Below the pieces are notes generated by a model. The model ran no database searches. It worked only from the letters and a program-made list of their open reading frames with translations, and was not told the DNA's origin. Positions 42,770 to 48,740 of a stretch of DNA of 48,740 nt are shown one piece after another. The stretch's first letter is position 1; the number at the start of each line of letters is the position of its first letter. Origin of the DNA: an uncultured Bacilli bacterium (lineage in GTDB: Bacteria; Bacillota_I; Bacilli_A; RFN20; CAG-449); NCBI GenBank assembly GCA_947591215.1, contig CANQCZ010000009.1:1-48740 (forward strand), read 5' to 3'. A program made the position numbers and the translations under genes.

Positions 42770-43066
42770 TTAAACTTTATTAAATAAAATTGAGATAATA
42801 GGCATAATACCGATGTTGCTTAGGTAGTGTGCCTTTTTTCGTTTAAGACCATATTTTTTTTCAATTCCAATAATAATATCTTGATAAGAACTAGAGAGAA
42901 GGAACTGATCATTGGCAATGGGAAAAACTTTTAAAGTTTTGATAAAATCTATTTATTCCTTTTTCAGTGGATACAATATAGGTCTACCATTGAATTGAGT
43001 CTTAGTTAATCTAAAGAAAGCTTCGATTTCCCAAAGTTTTTTTAAGAAAGAAATAGGATCGGCATT
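42770..43066 (-). pseudogene. IS4/IS1634-type transposase C-terminal relic
   Basis: Reading the minus strand from 43066 gives W-E-I-E-A-F-F-R-L-T-K-T-Q-F-N-G-R-P-I, the conserved I-E-x-x-F-R-x-T-K-x-x-x-x-x-R-P-I region of IS4/IS1634 transposases. A TAA stop interrupts it in frame at 42953-42955. The same frame continues to I-E-K-K-Y-G-L...I-M-P-I-I, the usual transposase tail, and ends at 42770. A TGA closes the frame upstream at 43067. Most of the transposase and both ends of the element are missing. Confidence 0.6.
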
Positions 43067-43106
43067 TCAAGAAAGATTTTACCATTTTGTCTCTGCATTG
43101 TTTAAG

Positions 43107-43658
43107 ATTATAGCTCATACCGCTCATGCTGTTATACAACTCAACGCGGAGGACGGCGGTAACCGAAAGTTTATCAAGGTAGAGCTTCCCGAAGTATGCG
43201 ATGAAAAAAGTGAAGCCTATAAAGCAGGTTATAAGAATATTTGCGAAATCGGAAAAGAACGTATCCGTCGCGCAGGAAGAAAAATTAAGGATGAAAATCC
43301 GCTTACAACGCAAGATCTTGATATTGGATTCCGTGCTTTGAAGTGCGATACATCAAATATGAAAGATGTTTACTATAATCCCAAAGATATCGAAATTTCA
43401 TTGTTTGAAAACGATGCTAATAATATCAAAGAAGATCGCACACCGAAAGATTTGCTGTTCCAAGTAATGCTCGATTTAGGAGTGTTGTTTTCTTCTAAAA
43501 TTGAAGAAATAGAAATTGCCGGAAAGAGAGTATTAAATGTCGCTGACGGTTTTCTCATTGCTTGCTTTGATGAAAATGTAACAGAAGAAACGATAAAAGA
43601 AGTTGCTAAGCAAAAAATCATATTATTGCACTTGAAAAAATACGAAATAGAATTATAA
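43107..43658 (+). pseudogene. C-terminal fragment of a type III restriction system methyltransferase (Mod)
   Basis: About 180 residues match the end of type III adenine methyltransferases. H-T-A-H-A-V-I-Q-L-N resembles the S-x-T-T-A-H-A-V motif I region, followed by A-E-D-G-G-N-R-K-F-I, Q/E-L-P-E-V-C-D-E-K-S-E-A-Y-K-A-G-Y, and E-I-G-K-E-R-I-R-R-A-G. The catalytic half is absent, cut next to the transposase relic. The usual C-terminal end (F-R-D-x-x-F-x-x-D) is also missing. The only start in frame is TTG at 43098. It is non-functional. No restriction (Res) gene is present. Confidence 0.8.
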
Positions 43659-43684
43659 TTAAAATACGAAATAGAATTTAAAAT
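43637..43684 (+). repeat. 24-bp tandem duplication at the end of the Mod fragment
   Basis: AAAATACGAAATAGAATT occurs at 43637-43654 and again at 43661-43678, period 24. The first copy contains the stop of the Mod fragment. It is probably a slippage scar near a deletion junction. Confidence 0.75.
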
Positions 43685-43761
43685 TGAAATTATGAATGAA
43701 CTAAACTTTTAACAGAATCGCAATAGAAGCACACAAAAAATTAGATGGGAGGTATAAATAT

Positions 43762-44322
43762 ATGAAAATTGTTGTTTTAACGGGTAGCCCGCAAAAGCAT
43801 GGTTCTTCCAATTTACTTGCAGAACAATTTATCAAAGGGGCAAGTGAATCTGGAAATATTATTTCTATCATCGATACGGCGCGCATGAATGTCAATCCGT
43901 GTACTGGTTGTATTAAATGTGGATATGGGGGTCTTTGTGTGCAAGATGACGATATGGGTTCTGCAAAATCTGAAAAAGGTATGATTAAGTCTAAGATTCT
44001 CGATGCGGATATGATTGTTTTTGTCACGCCGCTTTATTACTATGGAATGACTTCACAGCTCAAGACGATCATAGATCGCTTTTGTGCATTCAATGGTGAA
44101 ATTCAACAAAAACATATGAAGTCTGCGCTTATTTCTGTTGCGTGGAACGCTGACGATTGGACTTTTGATGCATTAGTGGCGCACTATAAAACTCTTGTGA
44201 GATATCTTAATTTTGTAGATATGGGAGTTATTCTCGGTAAGGGCTGTGGAACGATTGATATGACAATACGTTCTCAGTATCCAAAAAAGGCATATGAATT
44301 TGGTAAAAGTCTAAAAAGCTAA
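43762..44322 (+). CDS. Flavodoxin-fold NAD(P)H-dependent FMN reductase / iron-sulfur flavoprotein family
   Basis: A 186-residue protein that begins I-V-V-L-T-G-S-P-Q-K-H-G-S-S-N, the FMN phosphate loop. It has C-T-G-C-I-K-C, the Cys-rich loop of iron-sulfur flavoproteins, and T-P-L-Y-Y-Y-G-M-T-S-Q-L-K beside the flavin. It probably reduces quinones or similar electrophiles. GGAGG precedes ATG. It leads a three-gene run with the monooxygenase-like and flavodoxin lipoprotein genes. Confidence 0.85.
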   Translation: MKIVVLTGSPQKHGSSNLLAEQFIKGASESGNIISIIDTARMNVNPCTGCIKCGYGGLCVQDDDMGSAKSEKGMIKSKILDADMIVFVTPLYYYGMTSQLKTIIDRFCAFNGEIQQKHMKSALISVAWNADDWTFDALVAHYKTLVRYLNFVDMGVILGKGCGTIDMTIRSQYPKKAYEFGKSLKS

Positions 44323-44355
44323 CAAATAATACAGTTAACATTAAGGAGGCAAGAC

Positions 44356-44655
44356 ATGGCAATTACAATCAATATTTATTATACAGGAATGAATGGCAAC
44401 GTACGAAAATTTGCGGAAGAAATGAAATCAAGTGGACTTGTCGAACAGATTCGTGCTGAAAAAGGCAATCTCCGTTATGAATATTTTTTTCCTATGGACG
44501 ATCAAGAAACGGTTTTACTAATCGATGCTTGGGAAAGTGAAGAAGCACTTGATTTTCATCATAAAAGTCCAATGATGAAACAAATTGCCATCCTTCGCGA
44601 TAAATATCAACTCAAAATGAGAGTTCAAAAATTCAGTGAAATTATTAAGGAGTAA
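44356..44655 (+). CDS. ABM-domain quinol monooxygenase-like protein (YgiN-type)
   Basis: A 99-residue antibiotic-biosynthesis-monooxygenase fold protein. The typical G-N-L-R-Y-E-Y strand, the D-A-W-E-S-E-E-A-L-D-F-H segment and the H-x-x-S-P motif are visible. Such proteins act as small cofactor-free oxygenases or quinone-handling partners of flavoproteins. AAGGAGG precedes ATG, and it sits between two flavodoxin-type genes. Confidence 0.82.
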   Translation: MAITINIYYTGMNGNVRKFAEEMKSSGLVEQIRAEKGNLRYEYFFPMDDQETVLLIDAWESEEALDFHHKSPMMKQIAILRDKYQLKMRVQKFSEIIKE

Positions 44656-44659
44656 TAAA

Positions 44660-45262
44660 ATGGAAAGAAAAAACAAAGTGTCATTTCTTTTCGTAATTAT
44701 AAGTTTTTTAACATTAAGTCTTTCCGCTTGTAGTGAAGTAAGTAATGACAAAGAAAAATTTGATACCTCTGATTCGTCAAAAATTCTTGTTGCTTATTTT
44801 TCTTGCACAAATCATACCGAAAATATTGCACAAAAAATTGTTGACGTTACGGGTGGGACACTTTATGAAATTATACCGGCAGAGCCTTATACGGATGCCG
44901 ATTTGAATTATAACGATAATAGCAGTCGTTCATCTGAAGAACAAAACGATGATTTGGCACGTCCTTCAATCAGTAATATGGTTATAAATATGGCGAATTA
45001 TGAAGTTGTTTATCTTGGCTATCCCATTTGGTGGGGAAAAGCTCCGAAAATAATCTATACTTTTCTTGAAAGTTACGACTTTTCTAATAAAGCGATTGCT
45101 CCGTTTTGTACTTCCGGAGGTAGTGGAATTTCTCAAAGCGTAGAAGATTTAAAAAAGCTCAATAGTGGAGCAACTTGGCTAAATGGAAATAGATTTTTTT
45201 CTTCAGCTTCACGAGAAGAAGTGGAGAACTGGATAAACGAATTAAAAGATGAGGTATATTAG
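44660..45262 (+). CDS. Flavodoxin-domain lipoprotein
   Basis: A 200-residue protein. The signal peptide ends in lipobox L-S-A-C24, so the flavodoxin domain is displayed outside the membrane. The FMN loop is Y-F-S-C-T-N-H-T-E-N. G-Y-P-I-W-W-G is the flavin-stacking loop of the flavodoxin_4 family, and S-G-G-S-G-I-S lies after the fifth strand. AAGGAG at 44646-44651 precedes ATG 44660. An in-frame ATG at 44636 lies inside the previous gene and is rejected. It is likely an extracytoplasmic redox protein. Confidence 0.85.
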   Translation: MERKNKVSFLFVIISFLTLSLSACSEVSNDKEKFDTSDSSKILVAYFSCTNHTENIAQKIVDVTGGTLYEIIPAEPYTDADLNYNDNSSRSSEEQNDDLARPSISNMVINMANYEVVYLGYPIWWGKAPKIIYTFLESYDFSNKAIAPFCTSGGSGISQSVEDLKKLNSGATWLNGNRFFSSASREEVENWINELKDEVY

Positions 45263-45263
45263 A

Positions 45264-46090
45264 ATGATAGACTTTCATGCACATATTATAACCGCTGAAT
45301 ACAAACGAGGACTTAGATCTTTGGGTATCGATCCTATTGATGTCGATGGATTTCCTTTACCGGAATGGAACGCAAAAGCACATCTTGATTTTATGCAAGA
45401 AGCAGGGATAGATCATACCATATTATCCTCGCCTACTCCGCATCTTTATAATAACGACGTATTGCTTACTGCCCAAGTCCATAGAGAAGTAAATTCTTCT
45501 ATATCGGAATTTTGTAAAGCACATTCCGATAAATTTTCCTTTGTTGCTTCTGTTCCGCTTCCGTATGTATATGTGGAATCGAAGAATATTATTATGCAAA
45601 AGAAAATCTTGGCGCAATCGGTGTGAAACTTACGACCAATGTAAACGGAATTTATTTAGGAGACCCTTCGCTTGATAATTTTATGGCAGAGCTTAATAAA
45701 AATCATGCGCTTGTAATCATACATCCTCAAAGAGCAACAAACTATCCTAAAACTCCAATTACGGGGACAGTTGCCGCAATTTTTGAGTATCCTACGGATA
45801 CGACGCGTGCAGCGTTAAATATGATGGCACATAAAATCATGACAAGATTTCCGAATATTCGTTTTGTTGTTCCACATACAGGTTCTTTTCTAACTTATAT
45901 GCTACAAAGGTTTATTGGTGTTTCCGGAATATTGTCGCCACTTGGTATGATGGAAAAAGAAGACATACAAAAAGAATTTCAAGATCTATATTTCGATATT
46001 GCAGGAGATCCCGAACCTGTCGCGCTTGATATGTTGCTATTGAAAATAAAAAACAGCGAGAAAATTTTCTTGCTGTTTTTTAAATTTTAA
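45264..46090 (+). pseudogene. Frameshifted and truncated amidohydrolase (ACMSD-like)
   Basis: ATG 45264 opens with D-F-H-A-H, the HxH metal motif of amidohydrolase_2/ACMSD enzymes, and runs to 45626. The homologous reading resumes in another frame as E-Y-Y-Y-A-K-E-N-L-G-A-I-G-V-K-L, so a one-base deletion lies near 45565-45583. The second frame keeps I-I-H-P-Q and V-P-H-T-G (metal His) and reaches A-L-D-M-L-L-L-K-I. Relatives continue F-G-T-D-x-P-Y there; here the frame enters a terminator hairpin at 46048 and stops at 46090. The enzyme is broken twice. Confidence 0.82.
46048..46082. terminator. Near-palindromic bidirectional terminator at the island's right edge
   Basis: AAAAAACAGC (46048-46057) pairs with GCTGTTTTTT (46072-46081) around an inner AGAAAATTTTCT palindrome. 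It serves the minus-strand membrane protein gene that ends at 46098. On the plus strand it is read through as the last codons of the truncated amidohydrolase. Confidence 0.85.
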
Positions 46091-46097
46091 TACTTGA

Positions 46098-47075
46098 TTA
46101 TTTGCTATTTGCAGGTTGCGAGGATATCTTCATACCAAGCCATGTGGTTCTAAGACCGATAAATAATACAAATCCGATAGATTGCAACATGGTTAATAAG
46201 AAACCGCTTATTAGAGTTAATAAAGCAGGAGACAATGCCGCTAATAAAACCATTCTTAGAGATTCTGAATATTTTAAGCGAATACCATTAACATTACTTT
46301 TGGTTCTTGAAAGAGCGAAGAGAGTTAACGATAAGATCAATGCGATTACCGCATTCAATCCTGTCATCCATAAAGTTGTAATTAAAACGGTGCTGACTTT
46401 GATGCTATTATAAGCATCATTCATAAAAGTCGACCACTTTAAGATCGAAAAGTTAAAATTTTTAGTGCTATCGTAGAAAGCATTGATTGAAATTCCGTCT
46501 AATTCACTAAAAGTTCCGACATAAGTGTTAATTGGTGTTGCCATGGTCTCTTGTGATACATCGTTTACAGCACCGATTTCATACATTTTTAAATACATAT
46601 AAGATGGTGTAAATAAAGCATAAGAATTGACGATGTTATTAGTACCTTGTTCGATTTCTTTTTGTTTAGCATTGATTTGCTCATTATCATCACTATTTAA
46701 AAAGTATACGGAAAAAACTTTTTTGCTTTCTTCACTTTCAATACCATTTGCGTTTATTTCTTTAAAAGTTTTAAAATAATCAAATGTAGTGCTCGATGAA
46801 ACATCCATTTTTCCGTTTTTAATTACTAAATTCGGTTGCGATTTGCTGAAAGCATATAATCCTTCATCGACACAATAAGTGAGATTAGAGGAAGTTGGAT
46901 ATAAAATGTTTCCGGGATTGACTGAAGAATAAGTAACAACCATAGGAATGACCGCTATAATTAGAGATAAGATTCCGATTAATATACAAAGCCACCATTT
47001 TGACTTGCGGTTATCGATAATTACTTGGTTTGAAAAAAGGCCTCTTAATAATGTTTTTATAGTATTCATTTTCAA
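46098..47075 (-). CDS. Polytopic membrane protein with large external domain (possibly DUF1189-like)
   Basis: A 325-residue protein. One membrane helix at about 27-50 is followed by an extracytoplasmic region of about 165 residues, and three or four helices (about 215-320). The layout is like DUF1189 proteins of Bacilli, but I see no decisive motif. AAGGAG lies before ATG. It is divergent from the BusR-like regulator, so may be its target. Confidence 0.55.
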   Translation of the reverse strand: MKMNTIKTLLRGLFSNQVIIDNRKSKWWLCILIGILSLIIAVIPMVVTYSSVNPGNILYPTSSNLTYCVDEGLYAFSKSQPNLVIKNGKMDVSSSTTFDYFKTFKEINANGIESEESKKVFSVYFLNSDDNEQINAKQKEIEQGTNNIVNSYALFTPSYMYLKMYEIGAVNDVSQETMATPINTYVGTFSELDGISINAFYDSTKNFNFSILKWSTFMNDAYNSIKVSTVLITTLWMTGLNAVIALILSLTLFALSRTKSNVNGIRLKYSESLRMVLLAALSPALLTLISGFLLTMLQSIGFVLFIGLRTTWLGMKISSQPANSK

Positions 47076-47202
47076 ACTCCTTTCTTTAGTATAATAATGT
47101 TTTTACCGCTTAATTTCAACAATTTATCAAAGGATAGAGACTATTTAAAAAGAGGTTTGAAGTGGCACTTAAAGATTAAATGGAATTATGGTACTTTTTG
47201 TC

Positions 47203-47231
47203 TTAACAAATGAAAATAAATAATATATAAT
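47203..47231 (+). promoter_or_regulatory. SigA promoter of the BusR-like gene
   Basis: TTAACA (47203-47208), 17 bases, TATAAT (47226-47231), then TAGGAGG at 47248. A close match to consensus. Confidence 0.75.
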
Positions 47232-47263
47232 GGTTGTAGTCATAACTAGGAGGAAAATTATCA

Positions 47264-47899
47264 ATGGAAGAGAAAATGCCACGTTATGTGAAAATTGCCC
47301 ACGATATTTGTGGACGTATTTTAACTGGTGAATTCCCAGAAGGAACTATCCTTAAAGGAAGATCGATGTTAGCTTCAGTTTACAATGTTTCGCCTGAAAC
47401 CATCCGTAAAGCGGTCAACATCTTAGCGGAAGAAAAGATCATTGAGGTCAAACATGGAGTAGGAATCTTTGTCGACTCAGCTTTAAGAGCTCAACAATAT
47501 GCTGAAAAATGGAAATCCAAAAATACGGTTAAAGAAAATTATTTAGCAGTTTCGGCTTTGATGGAAGAAGCAAAAAATATCAATCAAAAAATTGAAAAAG
47601 CTGTCGCCGAAATGCTTGATAACTTTAAATATCAAACCAATGAATCGATTGTTTTCTCAGAGGTTGAAATTCCGACTGATTCATGGGTTAACGGAAAAAC
47701 CATCGGTGAAGTTTACTTTTGGAACTACACCGAAGCGACGATTGTTGCCGTTGTTTCAAAAGATGATCATACTGCCCAAGCTTCTCCGGGACCGGATTTC
47801 CCATTACGCGGAGGAGACAGATTAATTCTTGTTGGTAAGGATGATTTGTCATTCGAAAGAGTCTTAAGTTTCTTAACTTACGGCGTAGTTGAAGAGTAG
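47264..47899 (+). CDS. GntR-type regulator with RCK_C domain (BusR-like)
   Basis: A 211-residue protein. A GntR winged helix (about 6-75: I-C-G-R-I-L-T-G-E-F-P-E-G, then V-S-P-E-T-I-R-K-A-V) is followed by a coiled segment (80-125) and a C-terminal RCK_C/TrkA-C domain (about 130-205: W-V-N-G-K-T-I-G-E, P-L-R-G-G-D-R-L-I-L-V-G). This is the architecture of streptococcal BusR, which binds c-di-AMP through RCK_C and represses compatible-solute uptake genes. No betaine or potassium transporter is adjacent, so its regulon lies elsewhere or includes the divergent membrane protein. A terminator follows. Confidence 0.85.
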   Translation: MEEKMPRYVKIAHDICGRILTGEFPEGTILKGRSMLASVYNVSPETIRKAVNILAEEKIIEVKHGVGIFVDSALRAQQYAEKWKSKNTVKENYLAVSALMEEAKNINQKIEKAVAEMLDNFKYQTNESIVFSEVEIPTDSWVNGKTIGEVYFWNYTEATIVAVVSKDDHTAQASPGPDFPLRGGDRLILVGKDDLSFERVLSFLTYGVVEE

Positions 47900-47906
47900 T
47901 AATTAA

Positions 47907-47942
47907 AAAAAATCGTAACTATTGAAAGTTGCGATTTTTTTG
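47907..47942. terminator. Bidirectional terminator between busR-like and trmH-like genes
   Basis: A 14-bp stem (47907-47920 with 47927-47940, one wobble) and 6-base loop with A- and T-runs. The last two bases of the minus-strand gene fall inside it. Confidence 0.85.
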
Positions 47943-48644
47943 TTTGGCAAATTCATAAAGAGCAATACTTACAGCGTTTGTAAGATTAAGAGAATCGATC
48001 GCTTGACTATGTGATATCAATAGACTGTGTTCGTCGAGGAGTTCTTCCGGTAATCCTGTGGCTTCGTTTCCAAAAATAAGAGCGGTTTTAATATTTTCGA
48101 AACGTTTGTTTTGTAAAGTTTCTTTTGCTTTAAGCATAAAAGTTATTTTTTGATGATCGGGAAATTTTGTTAGATAAGATTCATAACTATCAAAGTATTC
48201 AATATTTAAAGAAAAGAAAGCTCCCATTGCACTTCTTAAAACTTTAGGATCAAAAATATCGACTCCCGGTTTTATTATGGCGACATCTTTGATGTTGAAA
48301 CCTAAAGCGCTTCTTAAAATAGTTCCTACATTACCCATATTTGATGGATTGTATAAAACGATGTGGTCATTATTAATATCTAAGTGCGAACTATATTTTT
48401 TAAATATTCCAACAATATAACAATTATCCTTTTGACATAATTTATTGATTAATTTATCGTTGATTATCATTTCTTTATTGCCTTTTAGTTCGGCGATTAA
48501 ATTTAAAATCTCTTGATTTTTAAAAGAAGAATGAACGATGATTTTCAAAACGTCTTGAGGATGATGTTTTAAAAGTTCGATAGTTGGAAAAGCTCCAAGA
48601 GTATAAGAATAGTAAGCATCTTTACGATATATTTTCAAATCCAT
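47919..48644 (-). CDS. TrmH/SpoU family RNA 2'-O-methyltransferase
   Basis: A 241-residue SPOUT methyltransferase. The three knot motifs are clear: N-M-G-N-V-G-T-I-L-R-S-A (motif 1), I-F-G-N-E-A-T-G-L-P (motif 2), and S-L-N-L-T-N-A-V-S-I-A-L-Y-E-F (motif 3). The N-terminal third is the substrate-binding part. It may be RlmB- or TsnR-like, modifying 23S rRNA or tRNA ribose. AGGTGAT precedes ATG. Confidence 0.88.
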   Translation of the reverse strand: MDLKIYRKDAYYSYTLGAFPTIELLKHHPQDVLKIIVHSSFKNQEILNLIAELKGNKEMIINDKLINKLCQKDNCYIVGIFKKYSSHLDINNDHIVLYNPSNMGNVGTILRSALGFNIKDVAIIKPGVDIFDPKVLRSAMGAFFSLNIEYFDSYESYLTKFPDHQKITFMLKAKETLQNKRFENIKTALIFGNEATGLPEELLDEHSLLISHSQAIDSLNLTNAVSIALYEFAKQKNRNFQ

Positions 48645-48670
48645 ATTATCACCTTTCTAATTATAATATA

Positions 48671-48705
48671 AAAAAGTGGTTTAAGGAAAGTTAAGCCACT
48701 TTTTG
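48671..48705 (-). terminator. Terminator of the gene entering from the right edge
   Basis: A 14-bp stem (48671-48684 with 48691-48704, one wobble) and 6-base loop, with a T-run on the minus strand. It lies upstream of the trmH-like gene and so belongs to the preceding minus-strand gene. Confidence 0.8.
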
Positions 48706-48709
48706 TTTA

Positions 48710-48740
48710 TTAGGGAATCGGAGAGAGAGCATTGTAGAGT
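48710..48740 (-). CDS. C-terminal end of a minus-strand gene (partial, tentative)
   Basis: On the minus strand the sequence reads L-Y-N-A-L-S-P-I-P followed by two stops, directly before the terminator at 48704-48671. Ten codons are too few to identify a family. The terminator's orientation is the main reason to believe a gene ends here. Confidence 0.3.
   Translation of the reverse strand, partial: LYNALSPIP

Noticed and set aside
43098-43658. Intact gene starting at TTG 43098
   Set aside because: The product would be only the tail of a type III methyltransferase without its catalytic motif, and no ribosome site precedes the TTG.
45264-46090. Programmed frameshift in the amidohydrolase
   Set aside because: No slippery heptamer or downstream structure is evident near 45575, and the gene is also truncated, so simple decay is likelier. 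A sequencing error could explain the shift but not the truncation.
1-48740. Mollicute genetic code (TGA = Trp)
   Set aside because: TGA closes several genes at sensible ends (644, 40332, 42050) and Trp is encoded by TGG, so the standard code applies despite the AT-rich, mollicute-like content.
1-48740. tRNA, rRNA or known riboswitches
   Set aside because: I scanned the intergenic stretches by eye for CCA-type ends, cloverleaf arms and conserved riboswitch cores and saw none. A covariance-model search would be decisive.

Overview
The window is AT-rich DNA using the standard bacterial code: TGA ends several genes and TGG encodes Trp. Gene content points to a low-GC Gram-positive (Bacillota, Bacilli/Erysipelotrichia-like lineage, probably uncultured). 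The markers are comFA-comFC, tsaC-rpiB, M29 aminopeptidase, paired DegV proteins, a BusR-like regulator, and two forespore engulfment genes: a clear spoIIQ and a probable divergent spoIIR. These last two, each behind a plausible SigF/SigG-type promoter, suggest an organism that sporulates or descends from sporulators.

Layout. 1-6.1 kb: spoIIR-like gene, tsaC-rpiB, spoIIQ, comFA-comFC, cold-shock protein, M29 aminopeptidase. 6.2-12.3 kb: a membrane protein that looks like an M50 site-2 protease with its zinc motif destroyed, a Ca2+-type P-ATPase, and two DegV fatty-acid-binding proteins behind a duplicated promoter. 12.3-16.0 kb: a 1247-aa DUF4011-type SF1 helicase homologue whose Walker A and DEAS boxes appear eroded. 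16.2-30.3 kb: housekeeping genes (GNAT, GtrB-like glycosyltransferase, TldD/TldE, MurA, patatin, FchA-like, HAD, UppP, lipase) and a UDP-sugar dehydrogenase homologue lacking its catalytic Cys.

30.3-46.1 kb is an accessory island. Its core is divergent. Leftward lie a XRE-family regulator and a RelA/SpoT-type HD-TGS protein. Rightward is a compact operon: a small helical protein, an intact DUF4011-type SF1 helicase with a Vsr-like nuclease-fold C-terminus, a Ser/Thr kinase with zinc ribbon, a TerY-like vWA protein ending in a two-cluster ferredoxin domain, a second protein ending in the same ferredoxin domain, a PP2C phosphatase, and a transglutaminase-like protein. Kinase + vWA + PP2C is the TerY-P triad. 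Combined with helicase, two iron-sulfur proteins and a (p)ppGpp-hydrolase-like protein, it looks like a phospho- and redox-regulated nucleic-acid-processing stress or defence system. The island then decays: an IS4/IS1634-type transposase relic, a type III methyltransferase fragment, flavodoxin-type redox genes, and a frameshifted amidohydrolase that runs into the terminator of the neighbouring core gene.

46.1-48.7 kb returns to core: a polytopic membrane protein, a GntR-RCK_C (BusR-like, probably c-di-AMP-sensing) regulator, and a TrmH/SpoU rRNA methyltransferase. I see no rRNA, tRNA or CRISPR array. All assignments rest on reading motifs by eye.
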